In this document: positions 47,265-56,309 of the stretch, one piece after another
Layout of the letters: each line of letters starts with the position of its first letter
Position numbering within the stretch: the stretch's first letter is position 1
Origin: Haloplasma contractile SSD-17B
GTDB taxonomy: Bacteria > Bacillota_I > Bacilli_A > Haloplasmatales > Haloplasmataceae
Assembly: GCF_000215935.2 (NCBI RefSeq)
Contig: NZ_AFNU02000001.1
Location: 1 to 64,000 of the forward strand
Direction: 5' to 3'
DNA: 64,000 bases
The notes under the pieces: model-generated
The model's input: the letters and a program-made list of their open reading frames with translations, nothing else
Databases searched by the model: none
What the model was told of the DNA's origin: nothing
Translations under genes and position numbers: made by a program

Positions 47265-47289
47265 ATTATACGAGTATGGAGGAGATAAA

Positions 47290-48942
47290 ATGGAACACAC
47301 ATCAAATTTTATCAAAACAATCATGAAAAAAGATTTAGAATCTGGTAAGCATGATGAAATTATTACACGTTTTCCACCTGAACCAAACGGATATTTACAT
47401 ATAGGACATGTAAGAGCGATCTTAACAAATTTTGAATTAGCAAAAGAATTTGGTGGTAAAACAAACCTACGTTTTGATGACACGAACCCTTTAAAAGAAG
47501 ATGAATCCTATGTACATGCAATTAAAAATGATATTGAATGGTTAGGCTATAAGTGGAATGATTTATTCTATGCATCTAATTACTTTGATATTATGTTTGA
47601 GAAAGCTATTGTGCTTATAAAAAAAGGAGTAGCTTATGTAGATGATCAGTCTGCTGATGAAATAAGAGAAAATCGTGGTACGTTAACAGAACCAGGAAAA
47701 GTATCCCCTTACCGTGATCGTACTGTAGGAGAGAACTTAGATTTATTTGAACGTATGAAAAAAGGTGAGTTTGAAGATGGTTCTAAAGTACTAAGGGCTA
47801 AAATTGATATGGCATCACCTAATATTAACTTACGTGATCCTGTTTTATATCGAGTTTCTCATGTAACACATCATAATACAGGTGATAAGTGGTGTATTTA
47901 TCCGATGTATGACTATGCGCATCCAATTGAGGATGCGATTGAAGCGATTACGCATTCACTTTGTACATTAGAGTTTGAAGCGCACCGCCCTCTATATGAT
48001 TGGGTTGTAAGGGAGTGTGAAATGAAGCATACGCCACGTCAAATAGAATTTGCGAAGCTTCGTTTAACGGATACTGTATTATCAAAACGTAATCTTGTGA
48101 AACTTGTAGAGGATGGTGTTATTGATGGATTTGATGATCCACGTATTGCATCCATATCAGGACTACGACGTCGTGGATATACGTCTGAATCACTTAAGCA
48201 ATTTGTGCGTGAGACAGGGTTATCAAAATCAGAAAGTGGGAAAGTAGACTTTCGTATGCTCGAACACTTTATCAGACAAGATTTAAAGTTAAAGGCAAAC
48301 CGTACGATGTCTGTAATCGATCCACTTAAAGTTGTCATTACCAATTATCCTGAGGGAGAACATGAATATTTACCTGCAACAAATAACCCTGAGAATGAAG
48401 AACTGGGTAAACGTGAAATTCCTTTCTCACGTGAAATCTATATTGAACGTGAAGACTTTATGGAAAACCCTCCTAAGAAGTATCGTCGTTTATATCCTGG
48501 TAATGAAGTACGCCTAAAACATGCATATTTTATTAAGTGTACGGACTTTATTAAAGATGAGGATGGAAACGTTGTTGAGATTCGTGCTACATATGACCCT
48601 GAAACTAAATCTGGAACTGGATTTACAGGGCGTAAAGTAAAAGGAACGATTCATTGGGTAGATGCATCTCATAATGTACCTGCTGAATTTAGATTATATG
48701 ATCACCTCGTTTTAGATGATGAAGCAAATGAAGACAAACCATTTAGTGAGCGAGTAAACCCTAACTCTCTACATGTCTACAATGGATTTTTAGAGGAAAA
48801 TATGAAGGGGATCAAACCTTATGACAAATTCCAATTTTATCGCCATGGTTACTTCAGTGTAGATCCTAATGACACGACAGAATCAAACCTTGTTATTAAT
48901 CGTATTGTTTCGCTTAAATCATCATTTAAAATAAACAAATAA
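47290..48942 (+). CDS. glnS: glutaminyl-tRNA synthetase
   Basis: 550 residues, class I synthetase. [17 protein letters not shown] holds the HIGH motif near 40; VLSKRNL near 263 is the KMSKS equivalent. [23 protein letters not shown] is diagnostic for GlnRS over GluRS, and the C-terminal beta-barrel domain ([33 protein letters not shown]) is bacterial GlnRS type. It charges tRNA-Gln directly. Most Bacilli lack it and use GatCAB transamidation, so this is a notable marker. GGAGGAG precedes the ATG. Confidence 0.96.
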   Translation: MEHTSNFIKTIMKKDLESGKHDEIITRFPPEPNGYLHIGHVRAILTNFELAKEFGGKTNLRFDDTNPLKEDESYVHAIKNDIEWLGYKWNDLFYASNYFDIMFEKAIVLIKKGVAYVDDQSADEIRENRGTLTEPGKVSPYRDRTVGENLDLFERMKKGEFEDGSKVLRAKIDMASPNINLRDPVLYRVSHVTHHNTGDKWCIYPMYDYAHPIEDAIEAITHSLCTLEFEAHRPLYDWVVRECEMKHTPRQIEFAKLRLTDTVLSKRNLVKLVEDGVIDGFDDPRIASISGLRRRGYTSESLKQFVRETGLSKSESGKVDFRMLEHFIRQDLKLKANRTMSVIDPLKVVITNYPEGEHEYLPATNNPENEELGKREIPFSREIYIEREDFMENPPKKYRRLYPGNEVRLKHAYFIKCTDFIKDEDGNVVEIRATYDPETKSGTGFTGRKVKGTIHWVDASHNVPAEFRLYDHLVLDDEANEDKPFSERVNPNSLHVYNGFLEENMKGIKPYDKFQFYRHGYFSVDPNDTTESNLVINRIVSLKSSFKINK

Positions 48943-48948
48943 TACAAT

Positions 48949-48984
48949 AGCCACGGTAGGTAGCGATGCCTCGTGGCTTTTTTT
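48949..48984 (+). terminator. terminator of glnS
   Basis: AGCCACG (48949-48955) pairs with CGTGGCT (48972-48978), followed by T residues. Confidence 0.85.
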
Positions 48985-48993
48985 AATGCGTAT

Positions 48994-49030
48994 AAAAAAG
49001 CTAGACTCAGTATTCAATACTGGACTAGCC
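48994..49030 (-). terminator. terminator of the DDAH-like gene
   Basis: On the minus strand GCTAG...CAGTAT-TGA-ATACTG...CTAGC forms a two-part stem (49000-49029) ending in six T, 10 bases beyond the stop codon. Confidence 0.8.
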
Positions 49031-49039
49031 TTTATCACT

Positions 49040-49867
49040 TTATTTAGCGCACCTTACAATAGGAAGCGTACTACATCTAACACTCCCGCCGGATTTAATA
49101 AATTCATCGTATTCAATAAGAATAGGATCGTACCCTAATTCTTTTAAAGTTTCTGCCATGCGCGGGTTGGTACATACCATTCTACCGTCCCCTATATGAA
49201 CGTAGTTCGTTGCAAGGTAATCAACATCTTCCCCTTTAAAACGAACGACATTTTTAAAGTGCTGTTCGATTACTTCCGGGTTGTATACATAATCCGTGAT
49301 GATACAGGTATCCTGATCTAGAATGTTAAAAACACAGTCTAAATGAAGTTGTTCGACATTGAACTTAACGGGAATAACCTGGATATCCTTGTTATGCTGT
49401 TCTAACACGTCTTGAATTTCATTAATTCCATTCATATTCGTGCGTTTACTAACTCCTACGAAGACTTTATCCTGATGCACGAAGACATCTCCACCTTCAG
49501 CATTATGAGACATTTTGTGAATATTTATTGTTTCATCTTTAAAATAATCAACTAAAGAGTTTGGCTCTTCCTGGCGAATGTCACGTGCCATATTTGAGAC
49601 GAATAGTATATCATCAATTGTAAATCCGATGTCTCTTGTAAATACTTGTTCAGGACTATCTACTAAATCAAGAAATTGGACCTTAACGCCATGTTCAATT
49701 AAAAGATTTGTAAAATTGTGAAACTGTTGACTAGCAATCTCCTGGTCGATTTGTCCCTTGAATTTACTTTGCATCTTATTTATGATTTCATCAATTCTAA
49801 AATTTCTAGGGTAGGCTACCATTACATACTCGAGCCTGTCATATTCATTCCTAACGGTTACATCCAT
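49040..49867 (-). CDS. amidinotransferase-fold hydrolase, DDAH/YkgA-like
   Basis: 275 residues of the guanidino-group-modifying enzyme fold. Catalytic features: HNAEGGDVFV (Glu-Gly-Gly-Asp) near 122-126, EQLHLDCVF with the catalytic His near 170, and GGSVRCSTLPI with the nucleophilic Cys at 265. FTRDIGFTIDD binds substrate. Closest are Bacillus YkgA and dimethylarginine dimethylaminohydrolases; it is too short for arginine deiminase. The substrate, an arginine derivative, is uncertain. AGAGG precedes the ATG. It stands alone between two terminators. Confidence 0.87.
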   Translation of the reverse strand: MDVTVRNEYDRLEYVMVAYPRNFRIDEIINKMQSKFKGQIDQEIASQQFHNFTNLLIEHGVKVQFLDLVDSPEQVFTRDIGFTIDDILFVSNMARDIRQEEPNSLVDYFKDETINIHKMSHNAEGGDVFVHQDKVFVGVSKRTNMNGINEIQDVLEQHNKDIQVIPVKFNVEQLHLDCVFNILDQDTCIITDYVYNPEVIEQHFKNVVRFKGEDVDYLATNYVHIGDGRMVCTNPRMAETLKELGYDPILIEYDEFIKSGGSVRCSTLPIVRCAK

Positions 49868-50017
49868 ACGTACCTCTCCAATCTATTATCTGGTTCTAAG
49901 TTAGACAATTTTTAACAGATAATCATATTATAACACATTTTTATGTTATTATTAATACTTGTAGATAGATAAAAACGGGTTAAAATTCTAACATAATAAG
50001 TCTATTTTAGTTAATAT

Positions 50018-50052
50018 AAAAAACAGGACTACATAAACCTGTAACCCTGTTT
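50018..50052 (-). terminator. terminator of mscS
   Basis: On the minus strand AAACAGG pairs with CCTGTTT (50021-50052), with an inner TACA/TGTA helix, followed by TTTATA, 17 bases after the mscS stop. Confidence 0.8.
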
Positions 50053-50068
50053 CATTCATCTATTGTAT

Positions 50069-50974
50069 TTAAACTTCTTCTGTAACCGGCATGATTTTGT
50101 TTCGTTCTTGATTGCCTTTAATGATAATTTGATTTTTACTGATGCTTATTCCTGACTTTCTTAAAGTAGTTAATAATTCACCACGTATAAACCGCTGAAC
50201 GCCCCAATGAGTTTCTGACTTCGTATCGCACATAATTCGAATCTCATATCCTAAAGATTCTAATTTGTTTACACCTAAAATGTAGGGTAAGGTAATAATG
50301 TTTGAATTATTCTCTTTGATGATCGATAACTGTTCTTTAATAACCGCTAGAGCCTGTTCGAGCTCGATATCATAATCAATACGAATATCAACTAGTGCTT
50401 TTCCATTATCAAGCGAGTAGTTAATAACATGACCAATTTTAGAGTTTGGTACAATGTGAACTTCACCGGTAAAGCTCTTAATTTTTAAAGCTCTTAACCC
50501 TATATCTGTAATATTTCCTTCAACCTTATCGATTTCTACATAGTCACCAACGGAAATATTGTCTTCAAATACATTAAAGAACCCTTGTAGAAAGTCTTGA
50601 ATCAATTGTTGAGACCCTACAGCAAATACCACCCCTAGAATACCTGCACCCGCTAAAATTGTTTGAATATTAATTCCAAATGCTGCTAAAATCATTAGAA
50701 ATGCGAAAAAATAGGTAAAATAACGCCATAAACTTAATACAATTTTCTCTAACGTTTGTCTTCGCTTACGAATAAAAGCTGAATCCGAACGGATAATTTT
50801 TTTGAATCGTAATCGAAATAACCGCCTGATGATAATTTTCACAAAAATGTAGATGACAATTGAAGCAACAATAATCCCCACAACTTGAATTAGTCGATTA
50901 AATATCAAGGCAACGTCTAAATTTTCTGGGTTAAGTGTTTTAAGTACCTTATCCCAAATAGCATTTAAATTCAT
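50069..50974 (-). CDS. mscS: small-conductance mechanosensitive channel, MscS family
   Basis: 301 residues. Three membrane segments lie in the first 125 residues; the third, pore-lining one is IQTILAGAGILGVVFAVGSQQLIQDFLQGFF, rich in Gly and Ala as in MscS TM3. The beta domain follows (NISVGDYVEID, GEVHIVPNSKIGHVINYS), then a C-terminal alpha/beta domain. It releases solutes on osmotic down-shock. It is about the usual length and its start has GAGGAGG. It diverges from pcrA. Confidence 0.93.
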   Translation of the reverse strand: MNLNAIWDKVLKTLNPENLDVALIFNRLIQVVGIIVASIVIYIFVKIIIRRLFRLRFKKIIRSDSAFIRKRRQTLEKIVLSLWRYFTYFFAFLMILAAFGINIQTILAGAGILGVVFAVGSQQLIQDFLQGFFNVFEDNISVGDYVEIDKVEGNITDIGLRALKIKSFTGEVHIVPNSKIGHVINYSLDNGKALVDIRIDYDIELEQALAVIKEQLSIIKENNSNIITLPYILGVNKLESLGYEIRIMCDTKSETHWGVQRFIRGELLTTLRKSGISISKNQIIIKGNQERNKIMPVTEEV

Positions 50975-51043
50975 AATAATTCCTCCTCAAGTAATAACTT
51001 AATCCCTACCGTTAAAATTTTTTGATGAAATACAAATCTACAT

Positions 51044-51072
51044 CAAACATTTGTTCGAATATATGTTATAAT
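51044..51072 (+). promoter_or_regulatory. LexA-like box overlapping a promoter upstream of pcrA
   Basis: CAAACATTTGTTCG (51044-51057) differs at one half-site position from the Bacillus LexA/DinR box CGAACnnnnGTTCG. It covers the -35 position of an extended -10 element, TGTTATAAT (51064-51072). The leader to pcrA would be about 105 bases. A second extended -10, TGATATAAT (51145-51153), lies closer and is outside the box, so expression may be partly SOS-independent. Confidence 0.45.
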
Positions 51073-51182
51073 AGTTTTGAGTAAAAATGTTAAATCCCAT
51101 TTTTTAACTACAGGACATTTTATGTTTATTATTATAGCATATTTTGATATAATTAATCTAGAAAATCTGAAAAGGTGATAGA

Positions 51183-53402
51183 ATGACGGAAATATTACAG
51201 ACACTAAACAAACAACAAGTTGAAGCTGTTAAACATTATAGAGGGCCGATGTTAGTAATGGCCGGTGCAGGTTCAGGAAAAACAAAAGTACTAACGAATC
51301 GAATTGCATACCTTATATCTGAAAAAGAAATTTCCCCCTATAGCATCTTAGCAATCACATTTACGAATAAAGCCGCAAAAGAGATGAAGCATCGTGTAAT
51401 AAAGCAAGTCGGACCTAATGCAAAAGACATGTGGATATCGACTTTTCACTCAATGTGCTTGCAGATTCTAAGACAGGATATCGACATATTAGGATACAAT
51501 AATAACTTTATTATATTAGATGATAAGGACTCAACCTCTGTAATTAAGAAAGTAATGAAAGAACTTAATATTGACTCAAAGCGGAATTCGTACAAAAAGA
51601 TTTCAGCTGTTATTTCAGCAGCTAAAAATGATTACATATTTCCAGAGCAATATAAGAAAAAGGCTAGTGATGAGTTTGAAACGATGGTAGCCTCTATTTA
51701 TGAACGTTATCAGCGCTATCTACAGAAAAGTAGCGCAGTTGATTTTGATGACTTAATTATGCTTACAATAAAATTATTTGAACGTGATGAAGAAATATTA
51801 AAGTACTACCAGCAAAAGTTTCAATTTGTTCTAGTAGATGAGTATCAGGATACAAATAAATCACAGTTTAGACTCGTTCGTCTACTAGCTAAAAAACACC
51901 ACAATATCTTTGTTGTGGGGGATACGGATCAATCTATTTATAGTTGGCGCGGTGCTGATATTCGTAACATTCAACAATTTGAGACTGATTTTAAGAATGA
52001 TAATTTGGAGCCCAAAGTCGTTTACTTAGAACAAAACTATCGCTCATTCCAAAACATTTTAAGTGCAGCAAATGATGTTATTAAACATAACACAAAACAC
52101 ACAAGTCACACGAAGCAGCTATGGTCTGATAAAGGTGATGGTGATAAAATTGTCTATTATCGAGCAAATACGAGTGATGAAGAGGCTGACTTTATCGCAA
52201 AAGAAATTGCTACATTGGTTAAAATACACAAATGCAAACTATCCGACTTTGCTGTATTATATCGTACCAACTCACTATCATTAGCACTTGAGAAGACGTT
52301 TAATCGTTTTAATATCGATTACCATATTTATGGAAACGTTGGTTTCTTCTCTAGACGAGAAATAAAGGATTTAACTGCGTATCTACGATTAATTGTCAAT
52401 CCTGATGATGATGTGTCATATGCTCGTGTGGTGAATATGCCTAAACGTGGAATTGGTAAAACAACATTAGAAAAACTTGAATCCTATGCGAATGATCACA
52501 ACTTATCGTTGTATTTAGCAGCAAAAGAAGTGTCAACATTATCAGTTACTATGAGAAACCGTCTAGGAGAGTTTAATGATTTAATCGAATACATGAGAAG
52601 TGTAATAGAAGATATGGAACTAGATGATTTAATTGATCTAGTGCTAGTTAAATCTGGGTATAGACAAATGCTTGAAGAAGAAGGGACAGATGAAGCACGA
52701 GATCGTCTGGACAACTTAAAAGAATTTAAAACGTTAACGGTGGATTTGGAAGAAAAAACAGACTTTGCTTCTATTAAAGGGTTAACGGATGAAGATAAGT
52801 TTTCAAAAATGAATAAACTAAATATCATGTTGAGTCAATATACATTGGAGACTGACCATAAAAAGGCTAAGCCGAACTCAGTTAAAATGATGACGATTCA
52901 TGCAGCTAAGGGACTTGAGTTCCCTTACGTGTTTGTATATGGACTAGAGGAGAATTTATTCCCACTAGGTAGAGTGAACACAGATCCATTAGAACTTGAA
53001 GAGGAACGACGTCTTATGTATGTAGCAATTACACGAGCAGAGAAAAAGTTATATTTAAGTAGTAGTTTCTTTAGAAAGCAATATGGTCAGATGAAATCCA
53101 ATGAAGAATCGCGTTTTATAGATGAGATTACAGAGAACTTACTTGAGTTAAAAGGAACGGTAATGAGAAAAAGATTTAAAAAACGTGAGAAGACCGTATC
53201 CACTCCAATCAAAGGTGTCGATCGAAAAGATAAAGGGACTGTATCACTCAACGGATTTAAACCAGGAACCAAAGTAACACACACACGCTTTGGTAATGGT
53301 GTCATTATTTCTGTTAAAGGTGATATAGCGAAGATCGCTTTTGGACCAGGACAAGGAATTAAAGAACTAGACGTGAATCATCCAGCATTAACGAAACGGT
53401 AG
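51183..53402 (+). CDS. pcrA: ATP-dependent DNA helicase PcrA (UvrD/Rep family)
   Basis: 739 residues, full length. SF1A helicase motifs: I AGAGSGKTKVLTNRI near 27, Ia TFTNKAAKEM, II LVDEYQDTN near 219, III VVGDTDQSIYSWRGA, IV LEQNYRS, V TIHAAKGLEFPYVF, VI EERRLMYVAITRAEKKLY. The C-terminal tail (GTKVTHTRFGNGVIISVKGDIAKIAF) is the Tudor-like RNA-polymerase-binding segment. It unwinds 3'-5' in repair, replication conflicts and plasmid replication. AAAAGGTGA lies before the ATG. No ligA follows, unlike Bacillus. Confidence 0.96.
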   Translation: MTEILQTLNKQQVEAVKHYRGPMLVMAGAGSGKTKVLTNRIAYLISEKEISPYSILAITFTNKAAKEMKHRVIKQVGPNAKDMWISTFHSMCLQILRQDIDILGYNNNFIILDDKDSTSVIKKVMKELNIDSKRNSYKKISAVISAAKNDYIFPEQYKKKASDEFETMVASIYERYQRYLQKSSAVDFDDLIMLTIKLFERDEEILKYYQQKFQFVLVDEYQDTNKSQFRLVRLLAKKHHNIFVVGDTDQSIYSWRGADIRNIQQFETDFKNDNLEPKVVYLEQNYRSFQNILSAANDVIKHNTKHTSHTKQLWSDKGDGDKIVYYRANTSDEEADFIAKEIATLVKIHKCKLSDFAVLYRTNSLSLALEKTFNRFNIDYHIYGNVGFFSRREIKDLTAYLRLIVNPDDDVSYARVVNMPKRGIGKTTLEKLESYANDHNLSLYLAAKEVSTLSVTMRNRLGEFNDLIEYMRSVIEDMELDDLIDLVLVKSGYRQMLEEEGTDEARDRLDNLKEFKTLTVDLEEKTDFASIKGLTDEDKFSKMNKLNIMLSQYTLETDHKKAKPNSVKMMTIHAAKGLEFPYVFVYGLEENLFPLGRVNTDPLELEEERRLMYVAITRAEKKLYLSSSFFRKQYGQMKSNEESRFIDEITENLLELKGTVMRKRFKKREKTVSTPIKGVDRKDKGTVSLNGFKPGTKVTHTRFGNGVIISVKGDIAKIAFGPGQGIKELDVNHPALTKR

Positions 53403-53413
53403 TTTATAAAATG

Positions 53414-53457
53414 AAAACAGTACTTCCTACATATCGTGTGAGGGTGTACTGTTTTTT
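53414..53457 (+). terminator. terminator of pcrA
   Basis: AAAACAGTAC (53414-53423) pairs with GTACTGTTTT (53446-53455), followed by T residues. Confidence 0.82.
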
Positions 53458-53523
53458 ATATTGTTTAAGTATAAAATTAATCTTAAAAACGTAGATAATA
53501 GTTTTTTAAGACTACATAAACTG

Positions 53524-53532
53524 TGTTATAAT
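53524..53532 (+). promoter_or_regulatory. extended -10 promoter of rsmI
   Basis: TGTTATAAT (53524-53532), 71 bases before the start codon; no clear -35. Confidence 0.45.
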
Positions 53533-53603
53533 GGATAAGATGTAATTAGTATAGTAATTTAATAGGGTACCTAATAAAATTAATAGATAAAGTTGGTGTA
53601 ACA

Positions 53604-54452
53604 ATGAGCGTTCAAAAAAGTTTTCAAAATGAAGACTCAAAACTATATTTAGTCGCTACTCCTATTGGTAACCTTGGTGACTTTTCTAAGCGGGCAATTG
53701 AAATCTTAAAAGAAGTAGACCTTGTTGCCTGTGAAGATACAAGAGTGACAATAAAACTACTGAACCATTTTGAAATTAAAAAGCCACTTATGAGTTACCA
53801 TGAGCATAACAAAGAAGTAGGTGGTGATAAGATAGTAAGAGAAATAGAGTCAGGAAAGAGTATCGCGCTTGTTAGTGATGCAGGGATGCCTTGTATATCG
53901 GACCCAGGATATGAAGTGGTTAAGTCAGCAATCAGTCACGGTATAGATGTTGTGCCGATCCCTGGCGCAAGTGCTGCAGTAACGAGTTTAATCGCATCAG
54001 GATTAGTTCCTCAACCGTATACATTTTATGGATTCTTAGATCATAAGAAATCTAAGAAACGAAAACAACTTGAAGAATTAAAAGGGCATCCATTTACCTT
54101 AATTTTTTATGAGTCACCATATCGCTTTAAAGATACGATGGAAGTCATATTAGATGTACTAGGAGACTTAAACTGTGCCGTCGTTCGTGAGTTGACAAAG
54201 CGCTATGAGGAAATTTTTCGTGGTAATGTCTCTGAGGCTATTTCATTTTATGATACTATCAAAGGGGAAATCGCACTAATCATTGAGGGTAAGAAAATCG
54301 AAGAACAATCTCCATTATTAGAACTCGATGTGGTGTCCCATGTTGACGTTTATATAAAGAACGGTCTAAAGAAAAATGATGCGATTAAAAAGGTAGCTAA
54401 GGAACGTGAAATTCCTAAGCGGGATGTTTATAATGCCTATCATCAAGAATAA
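53604..54452 (+). CDS. rsmI: 16S rRNA (cytidine-1402-2'-O)-methyltransferase RsmI
   Basis: 282 residues of the tetrapyrrole-methylase fold. LVATPIGNLGDFSKRAIEIL and VDLVACEDTRVTIKLLNHFEI mark the N-terminal half; ALVSDAGMPCISDPGYEVV near 95 is the SAM site; FYGFLDHKKSKKRKQLEEL and FYESPYRFKDT follow. The C-terminal RsmI-specific domain contains KKNDAIKKVAKEREIPKRDVYNAY. It methylates the ribose of C1402 in 16S rRNA. Single gene with its own promoter and a shared terminator with ytqB. Confidence 0.96.
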   Translation: MSVQKSFQNEDSKLYLVATPIGNLGDFSKRAIEILKEVDLVACEDTRVTIKLLNHFEIKKPLMSYHEHNKEVGGDKIVREIESGKSIALVSDAGMPCISDPGYEVVKSAISHGIDVVPIPGASAAVTSLIASGLVPQPYTFYGFLDHKKSKKRKQLEELKGHPFTLIFYESPYRFKDTMEVILDVLGDLNCAVVRELTKRYEEIFRGNVSEAISFYDTIKGEIALIIEGKKIEEQSPLLELDVVSHVDVYIKNGLKKNDAIKKVAKEREIPKRDVYNAYHQE

Positions 54453-54462
54453 GTTTTAAATA

Positions 54463-54494
54463 AAAAACTGTACCGATTATTAGGTACAGTTTTT
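54463..54494. terminator. bidirectional terminator between rsmI and ytqB
   Basis: AAAAACTGTACC (54463-54474) pairs perfectly with GGTACAGTTTTT (54483-54494); T-run on one side and A-run on the other serve both converging genes. Confidence 0.9.
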
Positions 54495-54516
54495 CTTTGT
54501 TGTTATTTAATTAGCA

Positions 54517-55098
54517 CTAATTAATTTCTTTAACTTTTTCAATCGCTATAATAAATGGTGCATGATTTTTTTGATTAACAAACTGATATCTTAGTACATG
54601 TGCGTATTTTTGATTTAGCGTTGATACATAGTCAAGAAGTTCATCTTTCTCAACTTGTCCCTCAGGATGTCCGTGATAAACTACAAGAACGATGATTCCA
54701 CCAACTTTCAAAATCTGTAACAATTGGTTAATCGCTTTTATTGTAGTTGACCCTTTAGTAGTAACTGTTTTATCACTGCCAGGCAAATAGCCTAGGTTAA
54801 ATATGGCTGAGGACACATTACCATAAAGAGAAGATGGTACAGTATCTAGTATGTATTCGTGCCCTTTATGAAATAGAGTAACCTGTTCAATTTTGTGTTG
54901 ATCTAACAAATTTCTAGTTTTTTCAATCGCTTGCTTCTGAATGTCATATCCATAAACATGACCGGATTCACCTACTAGTTTTGACAGAAATAAGCTATCG
55001 TGACCATTACCAATTGTGGCATCAATAGCAATGTCTCCCTTACCGGTGCACGCTTTTATAAGTGTTTTAGCGTATTGTAATACGCGTTCTAAGTGCAT
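54517..55098 (-). CDS. ytqB: SAM-dependent methyltransferase YtqB (MnmM family)
   Basis: 193 residues. The SAM motif is AIDATIGNGHDSLFL near 31-45; FNLGYLPGSDK near 108 and VVYHGHPEGQVEKD near 145 are characteristic of the YtqB group. Members in Gram-positive bacteria have been shown to be MnmM, which methylates nm5U34 to mnm5U34 in tRNA. ATG at 55098 is chosen because AAGGTGATT lies directly before it; an in-frame ATG seven codons upstream lacks a site. ytqA lies upstream in the same direction, as in Bacillus, 42 bases away. Confidence 0.88.
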   Translation of the reverse strand: MHLERVLQYAKTLIKACTGKGDIAIDATIGNGHDSLFLSKLVGESGHVYGYDIQKQAIEKTRNLLDQHKIEQVTLFHKGHEYILDTVPSSLYGNVSSAIFNLGYLPGSDKTVTTKGSTTIKAINQLLQILKVGGIIVLVVYHGHPEGQVEKDELLDYVSTLNQKYAHVLRYQFVNQKNHAPFIIAIEKVKEIN

Positions 55099-55139
55099 AC
55101 AATCACCTTCATTTGACATTTTGTTTTTGCTAATTGTTA

Positions 55140-56093
55140 TTATATAGAAGTACTATACTGCTTATAATACTTTCCTTGATAGGTGTCGCGCTTTTTAAGC
55201 TCATCATCAATTGCATTAAGCACTTCCCATTTTTTAAGTGACCACATTGGACCAATTAAGTCCTCACGTACTGCATCACCTGTTAGCCTGTGAATAACAA
55301 CTTCAGGTGGAAGAATTTCTAACTGCTTTACTACCGTATCAACGTAATCATCTTTGGCCATTAATTCAAATTCACCTTTTTTATATTGCTTTGCCATTCG
55401 TGTATATTTAATGACATGTAATAAATGTATCTTTAATCCTTGAATATCCAATTTGGAGACAGCTCGAGCAGTTTCTAACATCATTTCCTGTGTCTCAAAA
55501 GGAAGACCATTTATGATATGGACGACGACGTCAATTCCTTTTGCGCGTAATTTATTTACACCATCAACAAATGTTTGATAATCATGACCACGATTAATAT
55601 AGTCTGCAGCCTTTTGATGAATTGACTGTAATCCTAGTTCTACCCATAGATTCGTACGTTTATTTAAGTCAGCTAAATAATCCACTACATCATCAGGTAG
55701 ACAGTCAGGTCTTGTAGATATGGATAATCCAACAATGTTTGAATCATGGTTTAATATCTGTTCATACTTTTCTCTTAGTTCAGGAACGGGTGCATATGTA
55801 TTCGTGTTTGCTTGAAAGTATCCAATGTATTTGGCCTCTGGCCATTTTTGATGCATCATTTCTTTAATATTTTCAAACTGAGTAATCAAATCATCTTTTA
55901 CATCGCCTGCAAAGTCACCACTTCCTACTCGACTACAAAACGTGCATCCGCCGTATCCGGCATCACCTGTTTTATTTGGACAGGTAAACGAAGCATTAAG
56001 GGAGACTTTAAACACTTTGTGTCCAAATCGATTTTTAAGGTGATAGTTCCATGTGTGGTATCGTTTATCACCATATGTATAGTTAAAATTCAT
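55140..56093 (-). CDS. ytqA: radical SAM protein YtqA
   Basis: 317 residues of the TIGR01212 radical SAM group. The cluster motif is the extended CPNKTGDAGYGGCTFCS (cysteines near 34, 47 and 50), with the long insertion between first and second cysteine that marks this family and the Elp3-like SAM proteins. GYFQANTNTYAPV and LWVELGLQSIHQKAADYINRGH follow. Substrate unknown; constant linkage with ytqB suggests tRNA modification. AAGGAGCG precedes the ATG. Confidence 0.9.
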   Translation of the reverse strand: MNFNYTYGDKRYHTWNYHLKNRFGHKVFKVSLNASFTCPNKTGDAGYGGCTFCSRVGSGDFAGDVKDDLITQFENIKEMMHQKWPEAKYIGYFQANTNTYAPVPELREKYEQILNHDSNIVGLSISTRPDCLPDDVVDYLADLNKRTNLWVELGLQSIHQKAADYINRGHDYQTFVDGVNKLRAKGIDVVVHIINGLPFETQEMMLETARAVSKLDIQGLKIHLLHVIKYTRMAKQYKKGEFELMAKDDYVDTVVKQLEILPPEVVIHRLTGDAVREDLIGPMWSLKKWEVLNAIDDELKKRDTYQGKYYKQYSTSI

Positions 56094-56309
56094 AGTTATC
56101 GCTCCTTCTTTAGTGATTTTACCATAAGCAGTAATGATTCACAACTTGTAAACTCTCTCTAAAAATTGGATTTATAGTTTTATTTTGTCACATTAATAAT
56201 AATGATTGTACAATTGATTAAAGAGTTTGATTAAATCAATAAAAAAACCGCTTTTTATCTCTTAAATAGTACGCTCCTTCATATGATTATAGAGATAGAA
56301 GGTGATTGA

